A stretch of 64,000 bases of DNA from Segatella copri (GCF_002224675.1 NZ_NMPZ01000001.1:1-64000); one strand, 5' to 3'; shown: positions 41,261 through 50,730, numbered from the stretch's first letter. The notes: a model not told the origin generated them from the sequence alone. Made by a program: numbers and translations.

Positions 41261-43030
41261 CTATAGCAATATCCTTATCTCCTCGCAAGCCACCATTTCC
41301 GCTCCGCGGTAGATAACCACCAGCTTGTGGAGCTTTGTGGTCTTTACCGCCTCTCTGACCATCTCACTGTCCGCATAGCGGGAGATTTGAGCTGATGCCT
41401 CCTCGAAGAGCTTTTTCACTTGCTCATCTGTGGTTTGGCTCTTGCAATATTTCAGCTCAATGATGTATGAATCCACCATGTCCTTGTAGATGTCACAGAG
41501 CGGAGAGAGGAAGATGTCGGCATAGCCGCCGTCATTGTCCAGCTCAGAGATAGGGCGATAGAACTTGTTCTGGCTCGTCATCGCCAAGGTGAAGCCATGC
41601 ACGTAAGCCTCTCCCTTCTGCTTGTCTCGCTGTGAGGAGTACTTCTTCAGGCAGTCGGCGATGAAGTTGAAGTATGGCTTGAATTGTCCATCGTATGCCA
41701 ATTTACTCTCCAGTTTACCCTTGCTGTAGGAATCATAAGCCAAGTCATTCTCCTTGTAGGTGTCGAGCAGGTAGGTGTACATCTGGTCACGTACCACCTC
41801 ATTCGGGATGATGAACTTGGTCTCACCCTTGTATGTTCCGTCTATCGTCACCATGCCGAAATAGAACAGCAGGCTGAGGAAGTTGTCTGGGTCGTTGATT
41901 CGCTCGGCAGGGAAGTTCTCGTTGAGTGTGCCTATCACGAATCCCTGAGTCACCAACTGCTGGATGATGCTGGCATCGTGGGTGAACTCCTTGTCGTGGC
42001 GGATGAGCATGCGCATCTTGTCATAGTCGATGCGGATGTTTGTCTCCACCATCTTCTTAGGGATTTGGTATTCGCTTCGGATGTAATTATCTACGAAGTT
42101 GAGCACCATTACCGAGTTGTACATAGTGGTCTCACCATATCTCTCCTCGGCAAAGCAATAGTTGTCGTACCAAGGCTTCATTACCTTGATCAGCTCATCG
42201 GTGGTGTGATTGAACGGCAGGACGCTGCCGTAATAATCCAGCATCTTTCTCACTTCTTCCTCGGTAAATCCCGTCATCTCATTGAAGTCAGGTGAGAGCG
42301 AGTAGTTGGTTCCGATGTTGAATCCGCTGGTCAGGTCATCCATGGTCACAGGGCTTACTCCCGTGACGAACACTCTGCCCAGAGTATTGCCAGCCGCACC
42401 CTTGATGGTATTGAAGAACTGTCGCAAGTATCCCTCTCCGTGGGTCTGGTTGCGATACCTCATAAGATGCTCCTCATGGGCGAGAATCATATTGGTGAAG
42501 TTGTCGTACTCATCGATGAAGAGATAGATCTTCTTGCCCACCTCCTGGCACTTCTGGCACAAGAATCTCAGTTGAGACACTGCATCTGTTAACTTTTCCA
42601 TTCCTTCCTTGGTATTGGCAGGAAGAATATGTGCATAGATGTCGCAGAAGAAATTGAATACAAGGCAACAATGGTTGTCCAGTCCATCCTTATAATCATC
42701 CAATCCTGCTGCCACCTCGGCAAAATTGAGGTGGATGATGAGATAAGTATTATGCTCCGGAGTAGGATTCTGCCCGATGTATAGCTTGCCAAAGATTTCC
42801 TCAAACTTGTCTTTCTTGTTGATGTCATAGTAATTCTCAAGCATGGAGAGGGTAAGTGTCTTGCCGAAACGGCGAGGGCGAATGAAGAAGAAATACTTGT
42901 TGGATTCTTCTATTTGCTCGATGAAAGGAGTCTTGTCCACATAGTAACAATCCTCTTTGATGACATCCTCAAAATTCTGCATACCGTATGGTATGCGCTT
43001 GCGATAAATGCGCTTTGGTCTTACTATCAT
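41261..43030 (-). CDS. AAA-ATPase with C-terminal PD-(D/E)XK domain
   Basis: A 589-residue full-length member of the AAA-ATPase-like/PD-(D/E)XK family (PF09820 plus PF08011). The N-terminus KRIPYGMQNFEDVIKEDCYYVDKTPFIEQI precedes Walker A RPRRFGKTLT near residues 52-61. Walker B is IYLFIDEYDNF. The landmark IIPNEVVRDQMYTYLL leads into the nuclease-like domain (about 440-585) with GGYADIFLSP and YIIELKYCK as the catalytic D and E-x-K. The family is often multicopy in Bacteroidales and has no agreed function; defence or a selfish element has been considered (inference). It has a canonical promoter and a terminator. Confidence 0.85.
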   Translation of the reverse strand: MIVRPKRIYRKRIPYGMQNFEDVIKEDCYYVDKTPFIEQIEESNKYFFFIRPRRFGKTLTLSMLENYYDINKKDKFEEIFGKLYIGQNPTPEHNTYLIIHLNFAEVAAGLDDYKDGLDNHCCLVFNFFCDIYAHILPANTKEGMEKLTDAVSQLRFLCQKCQEVGKKIYLFIDEYDNFTNMILAHEEHLMRYRNQTHGEGYLRQFFNTIKGAAGNTLGRVFVTGVSPVTMDDLTSGFNIGTNYSLSPDFNEMTGFTEEEVRKMLDYYGSVLPFNHTTDELIKVMKPWYDNYCFAEERYGETTMYNSVMVLNFVDNYIRSEYQIPKKMVETNIRIDYDKMRMLIRHDKEFTHDASIIQQLVTQGFVIGTLNENFPAERINDPDNFLSLLFYFGMVTIDGTYKGETKFIIPNEVVRDQMYTYLLDTYKENDLAYDSYSKGKLESKLAYDGQFKPYFNFIADCLKKYSSQRDKQKGEAYVHGFTLAMTSQNKFYRPISELDNDGGYADIFLSPLCDIYKDMVDSYIIELKYCKSQTTDEQVKKLFEEASAQISRYADSEMVREAVKTTKLHKLVVIYRGAEMVACEEIRILL

Positions 43031-43065
43031 AACTCAGTTTGATTATTCGTTATTGAATCTGATGG

Positions 43066-43097
43066 CAAAGATAATACTTTATCTCCTAATCTCCAAA
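43066..43097 (-). promoter_or_regulatory. Promoter of the full-length AAA-ATPase gene
   Basis: Minus-strand TATCTTTG (43066-43073) with TTTG (43094-43097) and a 20-bp spacer, 36 bp ahead of the start. Confidence 0.78.
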
Positions 43098-43120
43098 ACT
43101 TTTCCAGAAAAACTTCTATC

Positions 43121-43160
43121 GAGTATGCTTTTACTTTTATTGGGGGATTACAAATCCCCA
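43121..43160. repeat. Fragment of the multi-hairpin element, copy C
   Basis: About 40 bp, including the GGGGATT-ACA-AATCCCC hairpin and the preceding GAGTATGCTTTTAC, match copy A (24596-24634) almost base for base. The remainder of the element is absent. Confidence 0.82.
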
Positions 43161-43176
43161 ACCGAAAACGAAGGAA

Positions 43177-43209
43177 CCCGATTCTGAATCTCTATGATTC
43201 GGAACCGGG
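43177..43209 (-). terminator. Hairpin after rubrerythrin, likely terminator
   Basis: A 14-bp imperfect stem (CCCGATTCTGAATC with GATTCGGAACCGGG) lies downstream of the rubrerythrin gene. A minus-strand T8 run lies before rather than after it, so the assignment is tentative. Confidence 0.5.
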
Positions 43210-43246
43210 CTCCAGGACTTAGTATCGAAAAAAAATAAAAATAGTC

Positions 43247-43807
43247 TTACTTGAAGTATCTCTTGTAAAGACCTGCGAAACCTGCACAGTGGCGAGCCTC
43301 GTCCTTAGCCATCTCATGAACAGTATCGTGGATAGCATCAGAACCCTGCTCCTTGGCAAGCTTGGCAATGCGGAACTTGTCCTCGCAAGCACCCTTCTCA
43401 GCTGCGATGCGAGCCTCGAGATTGCTCTTGGTATCACCCAAAACCTCACCCAGCAACTCTGCAAAGCGAGATGCATGGTCAGCCTCCTCGAAAGCATAAC
43501 GCTTGTAAGCCTCTGCAATCTCTGGATAACCCTCGCGGTCTGCCTGGCGAGCCATTGCAAGATACATACCTACCTCGCCACACTCACCTGCAAAGTGATC
43601 CTTCAATCCCTTGATGACCTCCTCATTGACGCCATCCTTATATGCCTGACCGAGAACGTGTACAGTAGCGAATGTCAAATCATCATCCACTGTATCTTCC
43701 ATCTCCTTGAACTTGCTGGCTGGAGCCTTGCAAATAGGGCACTTCTCTGGTGCCTCTGTACCCTCGTAGATGTAACCACAAACGGTGCAAATAAATTTCT
43801 TCTTCAT
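43247..43807 (-). CDS. Rubrerythrin with N-terminal rubredoxin domain
   Basis: A 186-residue cytosolic non-heme iron peroxidase that removes hydrogen peroxide in anaerobes. The domain order is reversed compared with classical rubrerythrin: a rubredoxin centre comes first (C7, C10, C23, C26), followed by the ferritin-like diiron domain from about residue 45. The latter has [18 protein letters not shown] and [10 protein letters not shown] supplying the metal ligands. It lies 95 bp downstream of perR/fur on the same strand. No separate promoter was seen, so co-transcription or regulation by that repressor is likely (inference). Confidence 0.92.
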   Translation of the reverse strand: MKKKFICTVCGYIYEGTEAPEKCPICKAPASKFKEMEDTVDDDLTFATVHVLGQAYKDGVNEEVIKGLKDHFAGECGEVGMYLAMARQADREGYPEIAEAYKRYAFEEADHASRFAELLGEVLGDTKSNLEARIAAEKGACEDKFRIAKLAKEQGSDAIHDTVHEMAKDEARHCAGFAGLYKRYFK

Positions 43808-43902
43808 AATGTTAATGTATTAAAATGTTCTTGTATTGTATTATATTATCTTATTACTATTAATTCTCTTGTCTTACGAATCATTTCGGCTTTCTGTTCC
43901 TG

Positions 43903-44337
43903 TTAATTCGTCTTCTTCTCCATCTTCTTGGCGCAAGCTGAACAGATGCCCTTGTAGTAGAGCTGTTCCTCCTGCACGATGTTGCCATCTATCACCTTGG
44001 TCTCTGTTACCCGTGGTGCTGGCTCATCGAAGAGGTCGATGATCTTGCCGCACTCCTTGCAGTAGAAGTGAACGTGTGGCTCGATGTTGCCATCATAGCA
44101 TACGCGATGCTCGTCGATGGTAATCATCTGGGCTGCATTTACCTCACTCAGCATGCGGAGCGTGTTATACACTGTGGTACGGCTTAGGGTCGGTACCTTG
44201 TTCTCCAAAGCTTTGTAAACATCTTCGATGTTTGGGTGGGTAGGATGCTTGATCAGGTAGTCCAGGATTGCCAGTCTCTGTACTGATGGTCTGATGCCTT
44301 TCTCTACCAATCTGTTGTAAGCTTCTGTTTTTTTCAT
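43903..44337 (-). CDS. perR: Fur family repressor, probably PerR
   Basis: A 144-residue metal-dependent repressor with an N-terminal winged helix (VPTLSRTTVYNTLRMLSEVN). The C-terminal dimerisation domain has two Cys pairs (C93/C96 and C132/C135) for structural zinc and HVHFYCKECGKIIDL for regulatory metal. The residue set and the adjacent rubrerythrin favour a peroxide sensor over an iron Fur, but the sequence does not prove it. A canonical promoter lies at 44369-44400, and two nested palindromes directly upstream of it may be its own operator. Confidence 0.85.
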   Translation of the reverse strand: MKKTEAYNRLVEKGIRPSVQRLAILDYLIKHPTHPNIEDVYKALENKVPTLSRTTVYNTLRMLSEVNAAQMITIDEHRVCYDGNIEPHVHFYCKECGKIIDLFDEPAPRVTETKVIDGNIVQEEQLYYKGICSACAKKMEKKTN

Positions 44338-44368
44338 ATTCCTATCTCTTGATTGATTTTTACGTTTG

Positions 44369-44400
44369 CAAAGGTAATGAATTTATTTCTATCTACCAAA
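44369..44400 (-). promoter_or_regulatory. Promoter of perR
   Basis: Minus-strand TACCTTTG (44369-44376) and TTTG (44397-44400), 20 bp apart, 32 bp ahead of the start codon. Confidence 0.8.
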
Positions 44401-44457
44401 TAATTCTGTAAAATATCCAAAATAATAGGTATTATTTTTAGATAATTTACAGAATTA
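44401..44457. promoter_or_regulatory. Nested palindromes, candidate PerR/Fur operator
   Basis: An outer perfect 12-bp inverted repeat (TAATTCTGTAAA at 44401-44412 with 44446-44457) encloses an inner perfect 9-bp palindrome (AAAATAATA-GG-TATTATTTT, 44419-44438). The block abuts the -33 box of perR. The AT-rich ATAAT/ATTAT pattern is like PerR/Fur boxes. The inner hairpin could alternatively help end the GH31 transcript. Confidence 0.55.
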
Positions 44458-44480
44458 AATGTTTATTCACAAAAAAGAGG

Positions 44481-47400
44481 CTATTTTCCGGTCTTTACGC
44501 CCAGGAATTTATCTACCATCATCAGCTGTTTGAGCTGGAAGGCTGGCTTGCATGCCTTCTTTGCCTTGAGCTTGATGGTGAAGAGATCGCGGGTGCCCTC
44601 TACGGCTGGCTGCTCACCGATGTTGACGAAGGTAGGGTAGAGCACCTTGCTGCCATCTGAGTGCAGACGGTCCTTGGTGAGGTTCTCCATCTTGCCCATA
44701 TCCTTCACATCCACTCCGATGAACTCGTATTCGGTGGCGCTGTATGGCAGGGCGAAGCTCAGGGCATTGAGCGATACGAGACCCTTGCCCTTTACGGTGA
44801 GGGTGATGGTTTCGCCTGCCTTGTACATCTTCTTGTCGGCTGCGAGACTGATGCTGCCCTCTACGGCTGGCACCTTCTTGCTGCTTACTCCGCTCTTGAG
44901 CTGGGTAGCCACCACGGAGATATCGTAGGCGTCGATGAGACCGTTGCCGTTGATATCGCCCTTGCTTACGTAGCCCTCAAAGTCCTTGTCGCCCCTGCGC
45001 AATCCGCAGTAGTTGAGGTAAGAGGTGAAGTCGTTCTCGTCGATGCGTCCGTCGTGGTTGATGTCGCCAGCCTTCTCCATCTTGCTGCCCGGAACCTTGA
45101 ATACGTACATCTCGGCACCCGAACCCATTCCGCCTCGGGCTTCCTCTACGGTCATCCTGATGTACTGAGCCTCTGGGTTGCCCTGGAACTGGTATTCCTT
45201 CACGGCATTCTCGTTCTTCCAGTCGAAGCTTCCGGTCTCGGTCCAGTTGATGCCGTCGTTGCTGATGGCGAACTTGCCCTTCTGGATCTGTCCGTTGGTC
45301 TCGCGCTCAGAAGCCGGGAGATAGTGAATCTTCTCGAGCTTGGCGATGCCGTTGAGGTTGAGGGTTACATCGAATGGCAGCACACCTTCCTTCTTGTAGT
45401 AGTCGGTATGCCAGAAGTTCTTCTCGTTGAAGTCGAACATCTTCGAAACCTCCAGGCCTTCCCAGTCCTTCGTAGAGTTGGTGGCTGTGATGTTGCGGAT
45501 GGCTTCATCGAGAGGGTCCTTGATGGTGTGCGCCTGAACGGTGGCCCATTCAGAAACGCCGTCCTTGTTCACGGCTCTCACCTGCACCTCGTAATCGGTT
45601 TCCGGCTTCAGGTTCTCGATGGTGAACTCGGTGCTGCGGATGGTAGAATGAATCACGCCATCCACCTTTACCTCATAGTAGTCGGCGTTGGCCTGCTTAT
45701 TCCAGGTAGCCACCAGCTCGAAAGCCTTGTTAGGGCTCTGGCTGTCCTTCATCGTTACCTGAGGAGCCGCAAGGGCACCGTTGGAGTGGAGCAGCACATC
45801 GGCGTCATCCATCTGATAGCCATCCATGCGGAGCTCTACGTCGTTGGCAGTGATGTCGGTCTTCGCCAGTCGTACATAAACCATCGGATTCTTGCGGATA
45901 TCCATCTTCTCGAAGTCGCTGCCCGGTGTGGCGAAGCGGTTGAGCTGAGGAGCCTCGTCGAAGAACCATGCATTTCCGGTGTTGCGGAGTTCATCGAGCG
46001 AATTCACCTGGGTCAGCTTCACGCTCTTTCCGCCAATCTTCGCCGCCAGCTTCTTAGGCATCTGGCTCAGATTGATGCGCAGCTCTGTAGCCTGGTTCTT
46101 CTCCTGGCCCTGGAAGTGGCCCGTGGTCTTGTAGATATGTACATTGAGACGGTCCTTCTGCAGGGAAGAGGTGATGTGGGTGGTGGCGTGCTCGCCCAGG
46201 CGGTAAAGCTCGGTCTTGCCGTCATCATCATAGAGGGCGTAATGGGTTTCGCCGTATGGATAGAGTTCGAAGATGCGCTGGGTGTTGTCTATCTGCGATA
46301 CGTTGTTGTTAGGATTTACCATCGGGATGATGGCGCCTCGCTTCACGAAGACAGGCAGTTTCCAGTAGGGAGCCTCAAACTCGTTGATGATTCTTCCACC
46401 TTTATATATATGTCCGCTGAAGTAATCCACCCATTCGCCCTGAGGCAGGTAGATGCCGTTGCGGATATCGTTGCCCTCCTTATCCATCTTGGTTTCCTTG
46501 TAGATAGGAGCCACGAGGAACGACGGACCGCACATGAACAGATACTGTGTTGCCTTGCCCAGGGTATAAGGGTTGGCATCGTCGAGGAACATCGCTCTTA
46601 CCAGCGGCTTGCCGGTTACAGCCTCGTGGGCTGCTGTGTAGATGTATGGCATCAGCTCTGACTTGAGCTTCAGATACCAGCGGTTGACGGAAGTTACCGG
46701 TTCGCCCAGGATATGAGGATACTTGGCATTGCTGCCCCAGCCATCCATGTTCAGACCCATCGCGGTGAAGGCCTTCCATTCGAATTCTCGCATGTTGACG
46801 ATTGGATTCTTTCCGCCGAAGATACCATCGTTGTCGCATGTGATGTTGGAGATACCCGAAAGTCCGGCTCCGATGAAGGTAGGGATGTGGAAGCGGATGT
46901 ACTCCCAGTCGCCGCCCGTCTGGTCGCCCGACCAGACGGATGCGTATCGCTGTGTACCAGCCCATCCATCGAGCGAGATGATGAACGGGCGGGCATTCTC
47001 GCCATAGTAAGGCATGATCTGAGCCACATCAGCCACACCGTTCAATCCGAAGGAATAGCCGTCGCCTACCCAGGCCACATCGGTCTTGAGCACTCTTACG
47101 CCGGCTGTTCCCACCTCCTTCACGATGTCGCGCTGCAGGAGCGCTTCGATGCTGTCTTTCGGATGCAGGTCTGACTGGGTCCAGAGTCCGATCTCCACAC
47201 CGTGCTTGCGGGCGTAATCTCCGAATTTCTTCAGGTTCTGGATGTTGCCGTCCAGGGTAGTCTCCTGACCGTATCCGGCTCCGTATCCATCGTTTGGCAG
47301 GAACCATCCCAGCGGCATATCGTGCTTCACATATCGGTCGATTGCCGCACGTGCTGAGAACTGGTAGTTGTTCTTCTCGCCATTCAGTGATTCCTTGATG

Positions 47401-48383
47401 CCGGTCTTGTCGCTGGCACTCTCCTTATACGTCTTTCCATCCTCGAACATCATGGTTCGGCCCTTGTCAGATTCCTTCCAGTAGTCGCGGTTGTAGGCAT
47501 TGAGATGGCCCTCGTAGAAGCCGAACTTAGGGAGGAGTACAGGGTTGCCGGTGAGCTGGTAATAGCCATCGAGCAGATCGGTAGGCTTTTTGCCCACCAT
47601 GAAGAAAACGTCTAAGTTCCTGGATTCGTGAGAGAGTTCTACCTTTCCGTTTTGGGTAGAACCGAAGTCGTAGAGACCTGGCTTGAAGGTGTACCACATG
47701 AAGCCGTAGCCAGCGGTTGACCAATAGAATGGGGCAGGGGAAGCCACTCCGCCATCTACCCAGTTGTTGGTGTTGACGATTTCGATTTTCTCACCCTTGT
47801 GAGAGAATCTTCCGTTCTGTACGCCGCCACCGAAGAAATACTCATCCGGCTGTTCGCGCAGGCTGAGGGTTACTTTTTCGGGTGTAAACTGTGCCGGAGC
47901 GCTCTGCTCTGCCACGGTCTTTCCGTTTTCGAGGTTGATGATTCTGAAGAGCTGGGTAGCCTTGTCGAAGACGACTTGTGCCTTGGTGGTAGAAAGGATG
48001 ATGGAGTTGTCGTTCTCCTCTACCTTCACCTGCTTATGATTCAGGGCAGTGCGTGGATTATCCACCAGGATGCTCGCCTCAGGCTTTGCCTCGGGTGCTC
48101 TCATCACGCCATCGTTGTGATCTTCGAAGATACGGAAAACACTTTCGCCATAGAAATCTACGGCGACACGTTGCTGGTTGGCGAAGACAATCTCCACCAG
48201 CGTAGGATTGATTCTGAGAATCTGAACATCTCCAGCCTTCACGGTCTGGGCTGCCTTCTGGGCATCGGGAGCGGACGGAAGCAGGGGAGATGATGCTGTG
48301 TTGGTTGTGTTGGCAACCATAGGCAAGGTTACTGCCATTGCCATCAGGTTGCCAACAGATAATTTCTTATAAATATTACTCAT
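44481..48383 (-). CDS. GH31 glycosidase with FN3, discoidin, dockerin and cohesin-like modules
   Basis: A 1300-residue exported glycoside hydrolase of family 31 (alpha-glucosidase/alpha-xylosidase type). A signal peptide is followed by a beta-sandwich domain and a catalytic barrel, with the nucleophile in VLKTDVAWVG (about residue 435) and the acid/base in WSGDQTGGDW (about 486). A fibronectin III module (about 890-970) and an F5/8 type C sugar-binding module (about 960-1080) follow. Two dockerin-type calcium loops (DINHDGRIDENDF and DINGNGLIDAYD, about 1100-1165) precede a cohesin-like final domain. Its target is probably a plant or host glycan; the exact linkage is unknown. Confidence 0.9.
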   Translation of the reverse strand: MSNIYKKLSVGNLMAMAVTLPMVANTTNTASSPLLPSAPDAQKAAQTVKAGDVQILRINPTLVEIVFANQQRVAVDFYGESVFRIFEDHNDGVMRAPEAKPEASILVDNPRTALNHKQVKVEENDNSIILSTTKAQVVFDKATQLFRIINLENGKTVAEQSAPAQFTPEKVTLSLREQPDEYFFGGGVQNGRFSHKGEKIEIVNTNNWVDGGVASPAPFYWSTAGYGFMWYTFKPGLYDFGSTQNGKVELSHESRNLDVFFMVGKKPTDLLDGYYQLTGNPVLLPKFGFYEGHLNAYNRDYWKESDKGRTMMFEDGKTYKESASDKTGIKESLNGEKNNYQFSARAAIDRYVKHDMPLGWFLPNDGYGAGYGQETTLDGNIQNLKKFGDYARKHGVEIGLWTQSDLHPKDSIEALLQRDIVKEVGTAGVRVLKTDVAWVGDGYSFGLNGVADVAQIMPYYGENARPFIISLDGWAGTQRYASVWSGDQTGGDWEYIRFHIPTFIGAGLSGISNITCDNDGIFGGKNPIVNMREFEWKAFTAMGLNMDGWGSNAKYPHILGEPVTSVNRWYLKLKSELMPYIYTAAHEAVTGKPLVRAMFLDDANPYTLGKATQYLFMCGPSFLVAPIYKETKMDKEGNDIRNGIYLPQGEWVDYFSGHIYKGGRIINEFEAPYWKLPVFVKRGAIIPMVNPNNNVSQIDNTQRIFELYPYGETHYALYDDDGKTELYRLGEHATTHITSSLQKDRLNVHIYKTTGHFQGQEKNQATELRINLSQMPKKLAAKIGGKSVKLTQVNSLDELRNTGNAWFFDEAPQLNRFATPGSDFEKMDIRKNPMVYVRLAKTDITANDVELRMDGYQMDDADVLLHSNGALAAPQVTMKDSQSPNKAFELVATWNKQANADYYEVKVDGVIHSTIRSTEFTIENLKPETDYEVQVRAVNKDGVSEWATVQAHTIKDPLDEAIRNITATNSTKDWEGLEVSKMFDFNEKNFWHTDYYKKEGVLPFDVTLNLNGIAKLEKIHYLPASERETNGQIQKGKFAISNDGINWTETGSFDWKNENAVKEYQFQGNPEAQYIRMTVEEARGGMGSGAEMYVFKVPGSKMEKAGDINHDGRIDENDFTSYLNYCGLRRGDKDFEGYVSKGDINGNGLIDAYDISVVATQLKSGVSSKKVPAVEGSISLAADKKMYKAGETITLTVKGKGLVSLNALSFALPYSATEYEFIGVDVKDMGKMENLTKDRLHSDGSKVLYPTFVNIGEQPAVEGTRDLFTIKLKAKKACKPAFQLKQLMMVDKFLGVKTGK

Positions 48384-48427
48384 TGTCTTATTTATAGATT
48401 ATTTTGAGAGTTTTTCGATAGTTACCG

Positions 48428-48666
48428 CCACACGCCCTGAAAGGGCAGAAGCTCCTAGCCCAGGGCATCGCCCTGGGGTAATGATGGATGCAAGTCTGTC
48501 GCCCTGTAAGGGCAAAAGCCTTCAAATACCAGGCAATATACAAAGCTTTTGCCCTTACAGGGCGCCTTGCTGATTGCTTGTATACCCAGGGCGATGCCCT
48601 GGGCTAGGAGCTTCTGCCCTTTCAGGGCGTCCTTGAACCACATTCGCTAGTTCTTCAGGGCGTGTG
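48428..48666. repeat. CGCCCTGAAAGGGC REP-type array 1, inverted pair
   Basis: Two copies of an about 88-bp unit in opposite orientation (48433-48519 and 48544-48629). Each unit has the hairpin GCCCTGAAAGGGC, the spacer AGAAGCTCCTA, the hairpin CCCAGGGC-ATC-GCCCTGGG and the hairpin GCCCTGTAAGGGC. An outer inverted repeat (CCACACGCCCTGAA) closes the block. It fills the 321-bp gap between the GH31 and kinase-like genes. Confidence 0.92.
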
Positions 48667-48704
48667 GAGCATACTTGCGAAACTTGAATCTCTAATTTCT
48701 ATTC

Positions 48705-49787
48705 TTACAGTTTTTCGATGAATGCCTTCATCTCTGCCTCGTGTTCCTTCGCCTTGAGGAAAAGATGCCACTGGTTCTGGGCTCTTACGAGGTTGTGCTC
48801 AGGATACTTGCACTTCCAGTAGTGATCGCCGTTGAGGTAATCCCAGAGGAAGCGGACTGCCTGCATGTATGGGAAGAGCTCGGCTGCATGAGGAAGCAGG
48901 GAAATCTCCAATGGAGAAAGGAAGGCTGATGCTGACTCCACATAGCCGCGGGTGAATGATTCGAAGATGTCCATGCGGAAATCTATCTTCTCGAACTCTG
49001 GAGAATCCTCGGCGATGGTATTCGCTGCCGTGCGGAGGAAATCGCCGTAATCGCTCACGAAGAGTGATGGCATCACGGTATCGAGGTCGATGACGCACAA
49101 AACGCGGCCCTCTTCATCAAACATCATATTGTTGACCTTGGTATCGCAGTGGCAGACATGCTTCTGCAACTTGCCCTCGCGGAAGAGGCGCTGGCAGAGA
49201 CACATCTCATCCATATAACTCTCTATTTCTGCGATGAAATCCTTTACGCCTTCTGCTCGTCCGGCACGGTCTTCCTTGACAGCCTGACGGAGCTGGTCGC
49301 GGCGCAGTTCCATGTTGTGGAAATCAGGGATGGTTTCGCCGAGACGGTCGGTGATGTCTGTGAGCTGAGCCTCGAACTCTCCGAAGGTCTTTCCTGCGTA
49401 ATAAGAACTTTCTGGGTTGACAGCTTCCTGGGTGATAGCACGAGGAATGAAGACGGAAATGCGCCAGTACTGCTGGTCTTCGTCTTTTACATAGGTCTTG
49501 CCGTTGCTCGCCTTGACGAAGGTGAGCACCTTGCGGTCGATGTCGTCAGCGCCCTGTTTTTCGAGCTGCTGGCGGATGTGTGTAGTTACTTCCTCGATAT
49601 TATGCTGCAAGAGATCTACATCGGTGAAGATAGAGTCGTTGATGCGCTGGAGAACATAGTCTGGTGCATCATCTTCTACTGTTGTCACCTTGTAGGTGTC
49701 ATTGATGAGTCCATTACCGAGAGGTTTTACCTCATTTACAGTTCCGGTGATATCGAACTGTGAGATGATAGGTTTGAGATCTTTCAT
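48705..49787 (-). CDS. Aminoglycoside-phosphotransferase-fold sugar kinase-like protein
   Basis: A 360-residue cytosolic kinase-like protein of the phosphotransferase (APH) family, resembling N-acetylhexosamine 1-kinases of Bacteroidota and bifidobacteria. The Brenner-type catalytic loop HCDTKVNNMMFD is near residues 213-224, followed by the metal-binding VIDLDTVMPSLFVSDYGDFLR. The N-terminus has the nucleotide-binding PLGNGLINDTYKV. A hexosamine or other sugar substrate is plausible from family resemblance only. It is flanked by REP arrays on both sides. No promoter was recognised. Confidence 0.8.
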   Translation of the reverse strand: MKDLKPIISQFDITGTVNEVKPLGNGLINDTYKVTTVEDDAPDYVLQRINDSIFTDVDLLQHNIEEVTTHIRQQLEKQGADDIDRKVLTFVKASNGKTYVKDEDQQYWRISVFIPRAITQEAVNPESSYYAGKTFGEFEAQLTDITDRLGETIPDFHNMELRRDQLRQAVKEDRAGRAEGVKDFIAEIESYMDEMCLCQRLFREGKLQKHVCHCDTKVNNMMFDEEGRVLCVIDLDTVMPSLFVSDYGDFLRTAANTIAEDSPEFEKIDFRMDIFESFTRGYVESASAFLSPLEISLLPHAAELFPYMQAVRFLWDYLNGDHYWKCKYPEHNLVRAQNQWHLFLKAKEHEAEMKAFIEKL

Positions 49788-49814
49788 TTTAGTTTGGTTT
49801 TAAATATATTTTTA

Positions 49815-50092
49815 AAGCTTTTGCCCTTACAGGGCGTAGTTTCTTATTGGATTTTTAACCCAGGGTGATACCCTGGGCTAGGAGCTTCTGCCCTTACAGG
49901 GCGTATTGCTTGCAACATTCTCCCAGTGCTAGGAGTTTTCCCTTTTCAGGGCGTATTGCTTGCAATATTCTCCTTATGCTGGGAGCTTGTTAGTTGGCTC
50001 CTCACGCCCTGAAAGGGCAGAAGCTCCTAGCCCAGGGCAACGCCCTGGGTTGTTTGGATGCAAGCCTTTCGCCCTGTAAGGGCAAAAGCTTT
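49815..50092. repeat. CGCCCTGAAAGGGC REP-type array 2
   Basis: A complete inverted unit (49815-49903), a degenerate middle part with two GGGCGTATTGCTTGCAA copies (49910-49985), and a complete direct unit (50003-50092). The array fills the gap between the kinase-like and LolA-like genes and stops 4 bp before the LolA-like stop codon. Confidence 0.9.
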
Positions 50093-50096
50093 GACA

Positions 50097-50696
50097 TTAT
50101 CTCAGGTCGATGACTTCTGCTCCTGGGAATTCCTTGCTGTTGAAGACGAAGGAATTGTTGGAAATACCTTTTGCCTTGAAGCCGGAGATGTTGATGGTGC
50201 TCCAGGTAGAACCCTGGCGCATCTTTACCTGCGATGGCACGTGGGTGTTCTTGTTGATGGTGATATACATCTCTGCCACGGTACGCTTCTGGTTGTTGGC
50301 AACGAGATGCACCTGATAGTTGCTGCCCACAGTCTTGAGGCTGCTCTTATATCCTGTCTTGTAGATGTGGATGAAGGTATAAGGATTCATCGACATCTGC
50401 TTGGCCTGGGTAGGGTTGCTCACGTTCACCTCGTTGGTCTTCTTCATATAGGTCCACTGCGTCTTGCCGTTATACCATACGATGGCTTCCGGTGTGCGCG
50501 CATTAAACTTGTTGCCCTTGATGGTGATGGTACCGCTTGCCGAACCATACTTAGGACTAGACAGCTTGAAGTTGGCGGTAGCACCCTTCTTGTTGCCGAT
50601 AACGGCAGCGGTCTTGTCGAGCACCTGCTGGGCGGTCTGCGCCATAGTGCCCAGGCTCATCATCGCTGCGAAAGCGATAGCTAAAATCTTTTTCAT
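50097..50696 (-). CDS. LolA-like periplasmic lipoprotein carrier
   Basis: A 199-residue exported protein with a signal peptide (about residues 1-19, ending GTMAQ). The mature part (AQQVLDKTAAVIGNKKGATANFKLSS, then GTITIKGNKFNARTPEAIVWYNGKTQWTYMKKTNEVNVSNPT) follows the LolA/LolB fold pattern: an unclosed barrel that carries lipoproteins across the periplasm. Bacteroidota have several LolA paralogs, so this need not be the main chaperone. It lies directly downstream of ftsK on the same strand, the gene order seen in related genomes, with REP arrays on both sides. Confidence 0.82.
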   Translation of the reverse strand: MKKILAIAFAAMMSLGTMAQTAQQVLDKTAAVIGNKKGATANFKLSSPKYGSASGTITIKGNKFNARTPEAIVWYNGKTQWTYMKKTNEVNVSNPTQAKQMSMNPYTFIHIYKTGYKSSLKTVGSNYQVHLVANNQKRTVAEMYITINKNTHVPSQVKMRQGSTWSTINISGFKAKGISNNSFVFNSKEFPGAEVIDLR

Positions 50697-50730
50697 ATCC
50701 TTACTGTTTATTGTATTAAAACTAAACCTA

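Noticed and set aside
44661..46661. A 666-codon open frame antisense to the GH31 gene
   Set aside because: It lies wholly inside a well-supported gene on the other strand, has no domain motifs and arises from codon bias.
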